Assembly: GCF_029213205.1 (NCBI RefSeq)
Contig: NZ_JARGNH010000022.1
Coordinates: forward strand, 1 to 49,041
Origin: Pseudooceanicola sp.
GTDB taxonomy: Bacteria > Pseudomonadota > Alphaproteobacteria > Rhodobacterales > Rhodobacteraceae
Direction of reading: 5' to 3'
Length of the DNA stretch: 49,041 nt
The translations under genes were made by a program, and so were the position numbers. Positions 39,053 through 48,334 of the stretch are shown here, piece after piece. The notes beneath the pieces are model-generated. The model searched no databases and had not been told where the DNA came from. It saw nothing but the letters and a program-made list of their open reading frames with translations. The number at the start of each line of letters is the position of its first letter. Within the stretch, counting starts at the first letter, position 1.

Positions 39053-40801
39053 ATGCATTTGCCAGCCCCCGTCAGCAAGATCGCCAAACGCTACCTGCCG
39101 ATTCTCGACTGGGGCAGCCGCTATAACCGTGACACGCTGACCAGCGATCTGGTCGCGGCGGTGATCGTGACGATCATGCTGATCCCGCAATCGCTGGCCT
39201 ATGCGCTGCTGGCCGGGTTGCCGCCCGAGATGGGGCTCTATGCCTCGATCCTGCCGCTGGTCGCCTATGCCATCTTTGGCACCTCGCGGGCGCTGGCGGT
39301 CGGGCCAGTGGCGGTGGTGTCGCTGATGACTGCCGCGGCGGTGGGCAATATCGCCGATCAGGGCAGTATCGGCTATATCGCCGCGGCCATCACCCTGGCC
39401 TTCATGTCGGGGTTGTTCCTGCTGCTGCTGGGCCTGTTCCGCCTCGGCTTTCTCGCCAATTTCCTGTCGCATCCGGTGATTGCCGGGTTCATCACCGCGT
39501 CGGGGCTGATCATCGCCACCTCGCAGCTGAAACATATCCTCGGCATCAAGGCCGAGGGCAATTCACTGATCTCGCTGCTGCTGTCGCTGGGACAGAACTT
39601 CGATCAGACCAATGTCATCACCCTGCTGATCGGTGCCAGCGCCCTCGCTTTTCTGTTCTGGGTCCGCAAGGGGCTAAAGCCGCTGCTGCTGGCCACCGGA
39701 ATGCGCCCCGGGCTGGCCGCGGTGCTGTCGCGGGTCGGGCCGGTGGCCGCGGTGGCCCTGTCGACCCTGGCCACCTGGGGCTGGGCGCTGCAGGAGCGCG
39801 GCGTGGCGATTGTCGGTCAGGTGCCGCAGGGCCTGCCGCCGCTGACCCTGCCCAGCCTCGACCCGGATCTCTGGGGTCAACTGGCGATGTCCGCCGTGCT
39901 GACCTCGATCATCGGGTTCGTCGAATCGGTCTCGGTTGCGCAGACCCTCGCCGCCAAGAAACGCCAGCGTATTGTCCCGGATCAGGAGCTGATCGGCCTT
40001 GGCGCCTCGAACATCGCCGCCGCCTTTTCCGGTGGCTATCCGGTCACCGGCGGCTTTGCCCGGTCGGTGGTGAATTTCGACGCCGGGGCGGAAACCCCCG
40101 CCGCCGGGGCCTTTACTGCGGTCGGCATCCTGCTGGCAGCGCTGTTGCTGACCCCGCTGCTGTTCTTTTTGCCCAAGGCGGTTCTGGCGGCCACCATCAT
40201 CGTTGCGGTCCTCAGCCTGGTCGACCTGTCTATCCTGAGCCGAACCTGGTCCTATTCGCGCATTGATTTCGCCGCCGTCGCCGCGACAATGTTGCTGACC
40301 CTGGGGATGGGTGTGGAAATCGGTGTCTCGGTCGGGGTCGGCCTGTCAATCGGGCTGTTCCTTTACAAGACATCGCGCCCGCATGTGGCCGAGGTCGGGC
40401 TGGTGCCCGGCACCCAGCATTTCCGCAATATTCATCGCCACAAGGTGCTGACCCAACCCAGCCTGCTGAGCATCCGCATCGACGAAAGCCTCTATTTCGC
40501 CAATGCCGCCTATCTGCAGGATCTGATCCTCAACCGGGTCGCCTGCGAGCAGCCGATCCGCGACGTGGTGCTGATGTGTTCGGCGGTGAACGAGATCGAC
40601 ATGTCGGCGCTGGAGGCGCTGGAAGAGATCAACCGGCGTCTGGGCGAGGAGAACATCCGCCTGCATCTGAGCGAGGTGAAGGGCCCGGTGATGGACCGGC
40701 TGCAACGCTCGCATTTCCTGCAAGAGCTGACCGGCGAGGTGTTCCTGGCGCAATATGACGCCTATCGGAAGCTGGCGGGTCAACAGGTCACCGCCGCCTG
40801 A
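39053..40801 (+). CDS. SulP-family anion transporter with STAS domain
   Basis: 582 residues. The transmembrane part (about 25-440) has the SulP signature IPQSLAYALLAGLPPEMGLY and the G-rich GGYPVTGGFARSVVNFDAG. The cytoplasmic STAS domain (about 465-565) includes VVLMCSAVNEIDMSALEALE. It carries an inorganic anion (sulfate or bicarbonate) or a dicarboxylate; the sequence alone does not settle which. No cysteine-biosynthesis or carbonic-anhydrase gene is adjacent. Confidence 0.9.
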   Translation: MHLPAPVSKIAKRYLPILDWGSRYNRDTLTSDLVAAVIVTIMLIPQSLAYALLAGLPPEMGLYASILPLVAYAIFGTSRALAVGPVAVVSLMTAAAVGNIADQGSIGYIAAAITLAFMSGLFLLLLGLFRLGFLANFLSHPVIAGFITASGLIIATSQLKHILGIKAEGNSLISLLLSLGQNFDQTNVITLLIGASALAFLFWVRKGLKPLLLATGMRPGLAAVLSRVGPVAAVALSTLATWGWALQERGVAIVGQVPQGLPPLTLPSLDPDLWGQLAMSAVLTSIIGFVESVSVAQTLAAKKRQRIVPDQELIGLGASNIAAAFSGGYPVTGGFARSVVNFDAGAETPAAGAFTAVGILLAALLLTPLLFFLPKAVLAATIIVAVLSLVDLSILSRTWSYSRIDFAAVAATMLLTLGMGVEIGVSVGVGLSIGLFLYKTSRPHVAEVGLVPGTQHFRNIHRHKVLTQPSLLSIRIDESLYFANAAYLQDLILNRVACEQPIRDVVLMCSAVNEIDMSALEALEEINRRLGEENIRLHLSEVKGPVMDRLQRSHFLQELTGEVFLAQYDAYRKLAGQQVTAA

Positions 40802-40820
40802 TCGGCCACCTGGCCCGCAC

Positions 40821-41747
40821 CTAGCCCGCCGGTTGACCCAGCCGGGCGCGGCAGGGGCCAAACAGCGCCGCCAGCGCCAGGATCAGGCCGGAAACCGTGG
40901 CGATCATCCCGGCGGCGCTGACCGCATGCGCATAGCCCAGCCACAGCGGTCCATAGCCCGCCAGCACATAGCCCGACACCGCAGCGAGTCCGGCAAAGCC
41001 CTGGCTCCACGCCACCTGAAGCGACAGCCGATTGGTCATCAGCCGCGCCGCGGCCGGCGGGCAGATGAACATCGCGATGACGATGATCGAGCCGACCGCG
41101 TCAAAAGCCGCCACCGCCGCCATCGCCGCGATCACCACCAGGCCGAGCCCCAGCGGGCCGGTGGCGATGCCGAGGCTGCGGGCAAAGCCTTCGTCAAAGG
41201 TCGACAGCGCCAGCGGCCGCCAGAACAGCCAGATGAACCCGATCACCCCGACCAGCACCAGCGCCATACGCGGCAGTTCGGTCGGCAACCCGGCCAGCGC
41301 CACCGGGTCGAGCAGGCTGTTCCAGCCCAGCGCATCCAGCCAGATCAGGCTTTCCAGATTGCCATAGAGCGCGTGCTGCACATCCAGATGCACCGCCGAG
41401 GTGTCACTTTGTTCCAGCAGCAGCACACCGGCAGCGAACAGGGTGGTGAACACCACCCCCATCGCCGCGCCCGGCTCGATCTTGCCGGCCCGGCGAATCA
41501 CCTCGATCATCAGCACCGCCAGCAGCGCCGCGCCACCGGCACCCAGCATCATCGGCCAGGTCGACACCCGCCCGGTCAGCAGGAACGCCACCACGATGCC
41601 CGGCAGCACCACATGCGATATCGCGTCACCGATCAGCGCCTGTCGCCGCAGCACCAGGAAATTCCCCGGCAAGGCACAGGCCAGTGCCGCCAGGGTGCCG
41701 ATCAGCAGCGGCGGCAACGACAGCGGCACGAATTCTGTTCCGATCAT
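40821..41747 (-). CDS. sitD: manganese/iron ABC transporter permease SitD
   Basis: 308 residues with eight or nine membrane segments. ABC-3 family motifs: VLRRQALIGDAISHVVLPGI near the N-terminus, and AVAAFDAVGSIIVIAMFICP for the later conserved helices. It is the last gene of a four-gene operon; its ATG overlaps the stop of sitC (ATGA). It pairs with SitC as a heterodimeric channel. Confidence 0.88.
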   Translation of the reverse strand: MIGTEFVPLSLPPLLIGTLAALACALPGNFLVLRRQALIGDAISHVVLPGIVVAFLLTGRVSTWPMMLGAGGAALLAVLMIEVIRRAGKIEPGAAMGVVFTTLFAAGVLLLEQSDTSAVHLDVQHALYGNLESLIWLDALGWNSLLDPVALAGLPTELPRMALVLVGVIGFIWLFWRPLALSTFDEGFARSLGIATGPLGLGLVVIAAMAAVAAFDAVGSIIVIAMFICPPAAARLMTNRLSLQVAWSQGFAGLAAVSGYVLAGYGPLWLGYAHAVSAAGMIATVSGLILALAALFGPCRARLGQPAG

Positions 41748-42925
41748 ACCAGACCTCCGGGGCGCAGTTGACTGTCGATCCTGGCGATCTGATCGGCGGT
41801 CAGCACGGTTTCAATCGGGGTCAGGCCATCATAGCGCGCCGCCGCCGCGCCGGTGCCTTCCGAGGCGCGCAGCCATTGCCAACGTCGCTCGTCCAGCAGC
41901 GCCTTGGCCGCCTGCGCCGTACCGGCACCGGTTGCCACCCCATCGGCGCGGATCAATCCGGCGCGGCGCAACAAGCGGCGGGTCAGCGCCTCATAGACCG
42001 GTTGACCCTGTGCCAGCGCCAGCAGGCCCTGACGCAGATGCACCCGATTGCGAAAACTCAGATGACGGATCAGCGCCGCCACCACCCCACGTCTTGGGGC
42101 GAACAACATCGACATGGCAAAGATTGCAAAGGCGACCAGCACGATGATTGGCCCGGTCGGCAGCGCCGGGGCCGACACCGACAACATCGCCCCGACCGCG
42201 CCTGAAACCCCGCCGATCCCCCCGGCGATCAGCGCCACCGATCCGGCCCGGTCCGACCAGAACCGCGCCGCGACCGGCGGCAGGATCAACAATGCTACGA
42301 TCAGGATCAGCCCGACGATCTTTAGCCCGACCACCGTCACCGCCAGAACCAGCCCCATCATCGCCAGATCCGCCCGCCCGGTGTCGATACCGATCGAGCC
42401 CGCGAATTCCGGATCGAACGCGGTCACGATCAGCATCCGGCGCAGCAGCGCCACCAGAGCCAGCACCAGCGCGCCTCCGACCGCAATGATCAGCGCGTCA
42501 GTACGCAACATGCCTGCGGTGGACCCCAGCAGGTAGCCCTCCAACCCGGCCTGCCGCCCGGCGCTCATCGCCTGAATGACGGTCAGCAGCACGATACCCA
42601 GGCCAAAGAACACCGACAGCACCACGCCAATCGCCGCATCCTCGGCCAGGCGGGTGCGCCGTGTCAGCCAGCCGACCGCCAGCAGCCCGGCCGCCGCGCT
42701 CAGCGCCGACCCGGCCATCAGCCCGACCAGCGAGCGGCCGTCGCCACCGAAGGAAACCATCACGATAAACGCCAGCGCCACGCCGGGCAGGGTCGAATGG
42801 CTGATCGCATCGCTGACCAGCGCCCGTTTGCGCAGAAACAGAAAGGTGCCGGTCACCCCGGCGGCGAGGCCCAGCAGCCCGGCGCCAATCGCCACCAAGC
42901 TGGCGTTGTAGCCCAGATCAAACAT
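41744..42925 (-). CDS. sitC: manganese/iron ABC transporter permease SitC with C-terminal DtxR-like extension
   Basis: 393 residues. The ABC-3 membrane part ends at about 270 (FLRKRALVSDAISHSTLPGV, KIVGLILIVALLILPPVAA). The remaining 120 residues are soluble: HLRQGLLALAQGQPVYEALT and TRRLLRRAGLIRADG, then KALLDERRWQWLRA and LTPIETVLTADQIARIDSQL. This resembles a degenerate winged helix and dimerisation segment of DtxR/MntR regulators, a fusion known in some Mn permeases. ATG at 42925 is one base after the sitB stop and follows GGAGG-like sequence. Confidence 0.85.
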   Translation of the reverse strand: MFDLGYNASLVAIGAGLLGLAAGVTGTFLFLRKRALVSDAISHSTLPGVALAFIVMVSFGGDGRSLVGLMAGSALSAAAGLLAVGWLTRRTRLAEDAAIGVVLSVFFGLGIVLLTVIQAMSAGRQAGLEGYLLGSTAGMLRTDALIIAVGGALVLALVALLRRMLIVTAFDPEFAGSIGIDTGRADLAMMGLVLAVTVVGLKIVGLILIVALLILPPVAARFWSDRAGSVALIAGGIGGVSGAVGAMLSVSAPALPTGPIIVLVAFAIFAMSMLFAPRRGVVAALIRHLSFRNRVHLRQGLLALAQGQPVYEALTRRLLRRAGLIRADGVATGAGTAQAAKALLDERRWQWLRASEGTGAAAARYDGLTPIETVLTADQIARIDSQLRPGGLV

Positions 42926-42926
42926 C

Positions 42927-43727
42927 TCAGGAGGCCGCAATTCGGTCGATCTGCCCGCCCGACAACCGCCCGCCATAGGCCGCTTGCAGCATCTGTTGGG
43001 TGAACACCTTGGCCACTGGTCCCGCCGCGATCTTGCGCCGGTTCAGCAGAAAGACATGGCTGAAATAATCGGTGACCGTGGCCAGATCATGATGCACGCA
43101 AACCACTGTCCGGCCCTCGTCGCGCAGCGCCTTCAACACCGTGACAATCGCCTTTTCGGTGGCGGCATCGACCCCGGCAAAGGGTTCGTCCAGCAGGTAG
43201 AGATCCGCCGCCTGTGCCAGCGCTCGGGCCAGGAACACCCGCTGTTGCTGACCCCCGGACAGCTGACCGATCTGACGATCCGCGAAACCCTCCATCCCGA
43301 CCCGCGCCAGGCAGGCCCGCGCCTGATCCCGGTGCGACCTGCGCACCCGGCCCAGCAACCCGAGGTCGCGGTAGAGCCCCATCAGCACCACGTCGATCAC
43401 CCGTGTCGGGAAATCCCAATCGACACTGGCGCGCTGCGGCACATAGGCGATGCGTCGGCGTTGCGATGCTATCGGCTGGCCATAGACCGTGACCAGCCCC
43501 GACAATTTCGGGATCACCCCCAGCGCCGCCTTGAGCAGGGTCGATTTCCCGGCCCCGTTCGGCCCGATCACCGCCAGCATCGCGCCCTCCGGCACCGTCA
43601 TATCGACCGAGAACACTGCCGGATCGCTGCCATAGGACACGGTCAGCCCACGGATCGCCAACGGGATGTCGGACAGGTCCTCCACCGGGGCCGCCCCCTC
43701 CTGTGCCGCCAGTTTCAGCTGTGTCAT
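42927..43727 (-). CDS. sitB: manganese/iron ABC transporter ATP-binding protein SitB
   Basis: 266 residues. Walker A GPNGAGKST, Q-loop YVPQRASVDWDFP, signature LSGGQQQRVFLARAL, Walker B LYLLDEPFAGVD, switch histidine VCVHHDL. ATG at 43727 shares a base with the sitA stop (TGATG), with AAGGGA 8 bases upstream; a GTG 3 bases earlier is possible. It powers uptake with SitA, SitC and SitD. Confidence 0.93.
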   Translation of the reverse strand: MTQLKLAAQEGAAPVEDLSDIPLAIRGLTVSYGSDPAVFSVDMTVPEGAMLAVIGPNGAGKSTLLKAALGVIPKLSGLVTVYGQPIASQRRRIAYVPQRASVDWDFPTRVIDVVLMGLYRDLGLLGRVRRSHRDQARACLARVGMEGFADRQIGQLSGGQQQRVFLARALAQAADLYLLDEPFAGVDAATEKAIVTVLKALRDEGRTVVCVHHDLATVTDYFSHVFLLNRRKIAAGPVAKVFTQQMLQAAYGGRLSGGQIDRIAAS

Positions 43728-44707
43728 CACGATGATCCCTTAAGCAGCCCAGCCATGCCGCGCGGCGGCACCTTGCCACCCAAAGCAGCGGCGATGATGG
43801 TGATATTGTGGTCGATCATCCCGGGATAGGTGCCCTCATAGGTGCCCGGCACACCCATCGCGTCGGAAAACAGCTCACCGCCAATCCGCACCTGATGACC
43901 TGCCGCCGCCGCGCCTTCGACCAACGCCCGCATATTGCGATCCGAGACCGAGCTTTCGACAAACACCGCGCCGATCCGGCGATCCACCAGCAGCCGCACC
44001 AGATCGCGGATCCGGTTCAGCCCGGCCTCGCTTTCCGTCGAGATCCCCTGAATACCGACCACCTCGAACCCATAGGCGCGACCGAAATAGCCAAAGGCAT
44101 CATGCGCGGTGAGCAGCACCCGCTCGGGCTCCGGCACCGTCAACAGAACCTCGCGCGCATAGGCATCAAGCCGCCTCAACGTCGCGATATAGCGCTCCGC
44201 GTTGACCGCGATTTCCTCGGCCGCCTCCGGCATCGCCGCGCTCAGCGCCCGCTGCACCACCGACACCGGCCCGGTCCAGAGCGCCGGGTCCATCCAGACA
44301 TGCGGATCGAACTTGTCCTGATAGGTCGCATGGGCACGCAGCTCAGCGCGCGGAATCTCCTCCGCCACCGCCACCACATTCCGGCGCCGACGCAGATCCT
44401 CAAAGAAATCCTCCATCTGCGCCTCAAGGTAGAGGCCGTGAACCAGCACCAGATTGGCACGGGTCATCGCCACGATATCGCTGCGGGTCTGCCGGTAGGA
44501 ATGCGGATCGACCCCCGGCCCCATCAGCCCGCGCACCGCCACAGACGTGCCGCCAATCGCCAACGCCGCGTCGGCAATCATCCCGGTGGTCGCCACCACC
44601 TGCAGCGGCGCCGCGGCGCGCAACGGCGCGGCGCTGAGGATCGGCAAGGCCGATGCGCTGGCCAGGAATTGGCGGCGAGACAGGGAATAGCGGCGGGTCA
44701 GGGACAT
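43727..44707 (-). CDS. sitA: manganese/iron ABC transporter substrate-binding protein SitA
   Basis: 326 residues. Twin-arginine signal SRRQFLASASALPILSA at the N-terminus, so it is probably exported folded to the periplasm. Metal ligands of the cluster A-I fold: DPHSY (H69), DPHVWMDP, an acidic residue in VFVESSVSDRN, and FSDAMG. There is no long histidine-rich loop as in ZnuA zinc binders, supporting Mn/Fe. It heads sitABCD, and two Mur-like boxes cover its promoter region. Confidence 0.92.
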   Translation of the reverse strand: MSLTRRYSLSRRQFLASASALPILSAAPLRAAAPLQVVATTGMIADAALAIGGTSVAVRGLMGPGVDPHSYRQTRSDIVAMTRANLVLVHGLYLEAQMEDFFEDLRRRRNVVAVAEEIPRAELRAHATYQDKFDPHVWMDPALWTGPVSVVQRALSAAMPEAAEEIAVNAERYIATLRRLDAYAREVLLTVPEPERVLLTAHDAFGYFGRAYGFEVVGIQGISTESEAGLNRIRDLVRLLVDRRIGAVFVESSVSDRNMRALVEGAAAAGHQVRIGGELFSDAMGVPGTYEGTYPGMIDHNITIIAAALGGKVPPRGMAGLLKGSS

Positions 44708-44739
44708 GAAACAGGGCTCCGGTTAAGACCATCTGAGAA

Positions 44740-44754
44740 TGCGAATGATTCGCA
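44740..44754 (-). promoter_or_regulatory. Mur/Fur-type operator 1 in the sitA promoter
   Basis: Perfect 15-bp palindrome TGCGAATGATTCGCA, 33 bases before the sitA start. On the sitA strand a -35-like TTGACT (44764-44759) and weak CATTCT (44741-44736) are 17 bases apart, so the palindrome fills the promoter spacer and binding would block RNA polymerase. It resembles the alphaproteobacterial manganese-responsive Mur box. Confidence 0.7.
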
Positions 44755-44770
44755 AAGAAGTCAAGACTAT

Positions 44771-44785
44771 TGCGAGCCATTCGCA
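44771..44785 (-). promoter_or_regulatory. Mur/Fur-type operator 2
   Basis: TGCGAGCCATTCGCA, with outer arms TGCGA/TCGCA as in operator 1, exactly 31 bases (about three helical turns) upstream of it. The pair suggests cooperative repressor binding upstream of sitA; it is also 81 bases before deoC. Confidence 0.6.
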
Positions 44786-44865
44786 ACTGTTTGTGCCGCC
44801 CGCCGATGCTTGCCTTGCGCTGACCGACGTGAGACGGTTTCGCCACAGACCGGGGAGGAACCCGC

Positions 44866-45855
44866 ATGGATCAAGTCAAACCAACGCTGGCCCCCGGCCT
44901 GCCGCAGACCATCGAGTCGCGCAATCCCGGCATCGAGCTGGATATGGACTGGGTCCGCAGCGCCCAGGCCAACACCTCGGCGATCGAACGCCGGGCGGGC
45001 AGCCTGCCGGGCCGCCGCTCGGTCAAAAAGGAATTTCAGGCGGCCTGGTTGTTGCGGGCGATCACCTGCATCGACCTGACCACCCTGTCGGGCGATGACA
45101 CCGAGGGCCGGGTGCACCGGCTCTGCGCCAAGGCCAGATCGCCGCTGCGCGCCGATATCCTCGACACGCTCGGGGTCAGCGGCCTCACCGTGGGCGCGAT
45201 CTGTGTCTATCACGCGATGGTTCCGGCCGCCGTCAGCGCGCTGACAGGCACCGGCATCCCGGTCGCCGCCGTCTCCACCGGCTTTCCCGCCGGGCTGTCG
45301 CCCTACCGGCTGCGGGTTGCGGAAATCGGCGAAAGCGTCGCCGCCGGGGCCAGGGAAATCGACATCGTGATTTCGCGCCGCCATGTGCTGACTGGAAACT
45401 GGCAGGCGCTCTATGACGAGATCCGCGAATTCCGCGCCGCCTGCGGCGAAGCCCATATCAAGGCGATCCTCGCCACCGGCGAGTTGGGCACCCTGCGCAA
45501 TGTCGCCCGCGCCTCGCTGGTCTGCATGATGGCGGGGGCGGATTTCATCAAGACCTCGACCGGCAAGGAGGGGGTGAATGCCACCCTGCCAGTGTCGCTG
45601 GTGATGATGCGGGCGATCCGCGCCTATCACGAGCGCACCGGCTATCGCATCGGCTATAAACCGGCGGGCGGGGTCTCCAAGGCCAAGGACGCGCTGGTCT
45701 ATCTGGCGATGGTAAAAGAGGAACTCGGCGATCGCTGGCTGCGGCCCGACCTGTTCCGCTTTGGCGCCTCATCGCTGCTCGGCGATATCGAGCGGCAATT
45801 GGAACATCACGTCACCGGGGCCTATTCGGCATCCTGGCGACATGCGGCGGGGTGA
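44866..45855 (+). CDS. deoC: deoxyribose-phosphate aldolase
   Basis: 329 residues, the longer DeoC type. D70 (TCIDLTTLSG), the Schiff-base lysine K229 (GADFIKTSTGKEG) and the second lysine K265 (IGYKPAGGVSKAKD) are all present. It splits 2-deoxyribose 5-phosphate into glyceraldehyde 3-phosphate and acetaldehyde. GGAGGAA precedes the ATG. The next gene, 115 bases on, is an aldehyde dehydrogenase that could oxidise the acetaldehyde. Confidence 0.95.
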   Translation: MDQVKPTLAPGLPQTIESRNPGIELDMDWVRSAQANTSAIERRAGSLPGRRSVKKEFQAAWLLRAITCIDLTTLSGDDTEGRVHRLCAKARSPLRADILDTLGVSGLTVGAICVYHAMVPAAVSALTGTGIPVAAVSTGFPAGLSPYRLRVAEIGESVAAGAREIDIVISRRHVLTGNWQALYDEIREFRAACGEAHIKAILATGELGTLRNVARASLVCMMAGADFIKTSTGKEGVNATLPVSLVMMRAIRAYHERTGYRIGYKPAGGVSKAKDALVYLAMVKEELGDRWLRPDLFRFGASSLLGDIERQLEHHVTGAYSASWRHAAG

Positions 45856-45970
45856 GGGGAATGGCGCGCGACACCATCAACCGACCGCAGAAGCTTCCCG
45901 CCGACGCGTGCTTTGCAACGCCCGGCAGGGCTGACCTTGATCCGACCCGCCTTCAGGGAGGCATGACACC

Positions 45971-48310
45971 ATGACCGTCAAGGAAATCTTCGAAAGCATG
46001 GACTACGGCCCCGCCCCCGAAAGCGCTGCTGACGCGCTCGCCTGGATCATCGATCAGGGCGCGAGCTTTGGGCATTTCATTGGCGGCGCCTTCACCGAGA
46101 CCGGCGCGACCACCTTTGACACGAAAAACCCGGCGACCGGCGAGGTCCTTGCCACCATCTCCCAGGCTGGCCAGCCCGAGGTCAACGCCGCCTTTGCCGC
46201 CGCCCGACGGGCCCAGCCGGAATGGGAGGCAGCAGGCGGCCATGCCCGTGCCCGCATCCTCTATGCCATCGCCCGGCTGGTGCAGAAAAACGCCCGCCTG
46301 TTCGCGGTGCTTGAAACCCTCGACAATGGCAAGCCGATCCGCGAAAGCCGCGACATCGACATTCCGCTGGTGCATCGGCATTTCTACTACCACGCGGGCC
46401 TCGCCCAGCTGATGGAATCCGAACTGCCCGACCGCCGCGCCCTTGGCGTCTGCGCCCAGGTGATCCCGTGGAATTTCCCGCTGCTGATGCTGGCGTGGAA
46501 AATCGCCCCGGCCCTGGCGACGGGCAATACCGTGGTGTTGAAACCGGCCGAATATACCCCGCTCACCGCGCTGCTCTTCGCCGATATCTGCCGTCAGGCC
46601 GGGGTGCCGCCCGGGGTGGTCAATATCGTCACCGGCGATGGCGCGGTTGGCGAGATGATCGTCACCCACAAGGCCGCGAACAAGGTCGCCTTCACCGGCT
46701 CGACCGATGTCGGCCGCCGGATCCGGCGCGCCACTGCCGGTCAGGGTAAGGCGCTGACCCTCGAACTGGGCGGCAAATCACCCTACATCGTGTTCGAGGA
46801 TGCCGATATCGACAGCGCCATCGAGGGGCTGGTCGATGCGATCTGGTTCAACCAGGGCCAGGTCTGTTGCGCCGGCTCGCGCCTGCTGGTGCAAGAGGGC
46901 ATCGCCGAGGATTTCCTGCGCCGCCTCAAGGCCCGGATGGACAAGCTGCGGGTCGGTGACCCGCTGGACAAATGCATCGACGTCGGCGCCCTGGTCGATC
47001 CGGTGCAGCTTGACACCGTCACCCGGCTGGTCGGACAGAATGCGGCAGGCGCAATCTATCACGCCGCCTGCGCGATGCCGACTGGCGGATGTTATTATCC
47101 GCCGACCCTGATCACCGGGCTGGAACCCTCCGATCGGCTGATGCAGGAGGAAATCTTTGGCCCGGTGCTGGTCTCCACCACTTTCCGCACCCCGGCCGAT
47201 GCGGTGACGCTGGCCAACAACACCCGCTACGGGCTGGCCGCCACGCTGTGGAGCGAGAACCTCAACCTCGCCCTCGACATCGCGCCGAAGCTCGCCGCCG
47301 GGGTGGTCTGGATCAACGGCACCAATATGTTCGACGCCGCTGCCGGGTTCGGCGGCCTGCGCGAAAGCGGCTTTGGCCGTGAGGGCGGTTGGGATGGGCT
47401 GATCGCCTATACCGGGGCAAAGGCAGAAACCAAGCCGCTGGCGCAGGTCAAAACGACGCAAGGCGAGGTCGCCCCGGTGCAGGGCCTCGACCGGACGCCA
47501 AAGCTCTATATCGGCGGCAAGCAGGCCCGCCCCGACGGTGGCTATTCCACCCCGGTCTTTGGCGCCAGGGGCGCGGTCCTGGGTCAGGTCGGGATCGGCA
47601 ATCGCAAGGATATCCGCAACGCGGTCGAAGCCGCCCATGCCGCCGCGGGCTGGTCCAGGACCAGTGGCCACCTGCGCGCTCAGATCCTCTATTACATCGC
47701 CGAGAACCTCTCGGCCCGAGCCAAGGAATTCGCTGACCGGATCGACGCGATGACCGGCAAAGGCGGCGCTGCGGAGGTCGAGGCGAGCATCCGCCGCTTG
47801 TTCACCTATGCCGCCTGGGCCGACAAATACGGCGGCGACGTCCGCTCGGTGCCGATCCGCGGCGTGGCGCTGGCGATGCGTGAACCCGTGGGCGTGATCG
47901 GCGCGATCTGCCCGGATGAGGCGCCGCTGCTCGGCCTGGTCTCGGTGCTGGCACCGGGTATCGCCATGGGCAACCGCATGGTCCTTGTCGCCTCCGAGCC
48001 GCATCCGCTGGCCGCCACCGACTTCTATCAGGTGCTCGACACCTCGGATGTCCCCGGCGGGGTGGTGAATATCCTGACCGGTCGCCATGCCGAGCTGGCC
48101 CCGGTGATGGCCAAACACCTCGATCTTGACGCCATCTGGTCGTTCTCCTCAACCAACCTCTCCAAGACCATCGAAGCAGAAAGCGCCGGAAACCTGAAAC
48201 GCAGCTGGGTGAACAATGCCCGCGCCACCGATTGGGCCAAGGCCGAGGGCCGCGCCTTTCTCGATGCTGCGACCGAGGTCAAAACCATCTGGGTGCCTTA
48301 CGGCGAATAA
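45971..48310 (+). CDS. ALDH16-type two-domain aldehyde dehydrogenase
   Basis: 779 residues. Residues 1-490 are a complete aldehyde dehydrogenase: PWNFP (N168), general base E265 in LELGGKSP, nucleophile at C299/C300 in NQGQVCCAGS, and EEIFGPVL. Residues 500-779 form a second, partial ALDH-like domain (PKLYIGGKQARPDGGYSTPV, then VGVIGAICPDEAPLLGLVSV) without a catalytic cysteine. This two-module layout defines ALDH16. It probably takes acetaldehyde from DeoC or another aldehyde, with NAD+. AGGGAGG precedes the ATG. Confidence 0.9.
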   Translation: MTVKEIFESMDYGPAPESAADALAWIIDQGASFGHFIGGAFTETGATTFDTKNPATGEVLATISQAGQPEVNAAFAAARRAQPEWEAAGGHARARILYAIARLVQKNARLFAVLETLDNGKPIRESRDIDIPLVHRHFYYHAGLAQLMESELPDRRALGVCAQVIPWNFPLLMLAWKIAPALATGNTVVLKPAEYTPLTALLFADICRQAGVPPGVVNIVTGDGAVGEMIVTHKAANKVAFTGSTDVGRRIRRATAGQGKALTLELGGKSPYIVFEDADIDSAIEGLVDAIWFNQGQVCCAGSRLLVQEGIAEDFLRRLKARMDKLRVGDPLDKCIDVGALVDPVQLDTVTRLVGQNAAGAIYHAACAMPTGGCYYPPTLITGLEPSDRLMQEEIFGPVLVSTTFRTPADAVTLANNTRYGLAATLWSENLNLALDIAPKLAAGVVWINGTNMFDAAAGFGGLRESGFGREGGWDGLIAYTGAKAETKPLAQVKTTQGEVAPVQGLDRTPKLYIGGKQARPDGGYSTPVFGARGAVLGQVGIGNRKDIRNAVEAAHAAAGWSRTSGHLRAQILYYIAENLSARAKEFADRIDAMTGKGGAAEVEASIRRLFTYAAWADKYGGDVRSVPIRGVALAMREPVGVIGAICPDEAPLLGLVSVLAPGIAMGNRMVLVASEPHPLAATDFYQVLDTSDVPGGVVNILTGRHAELAPVMAKHLDLDAIWSFSSTNLSKTIEAESAGNLKRSWVNNARATDWAKAEGRAFLDAATEVKTIWVPYGE

Positions 48311-48334
48311 CCGCACCGGGCGCGTCGAGATTTA

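Noticed and set aside
40755-43829. Long + strand frames opposite the sit operon (up to 338 residues, rich in H, Q, R and P)
   Set aside because: Antisense shadows of GC-rich genes; the minus strand encodes well-conserved transporter proteins.
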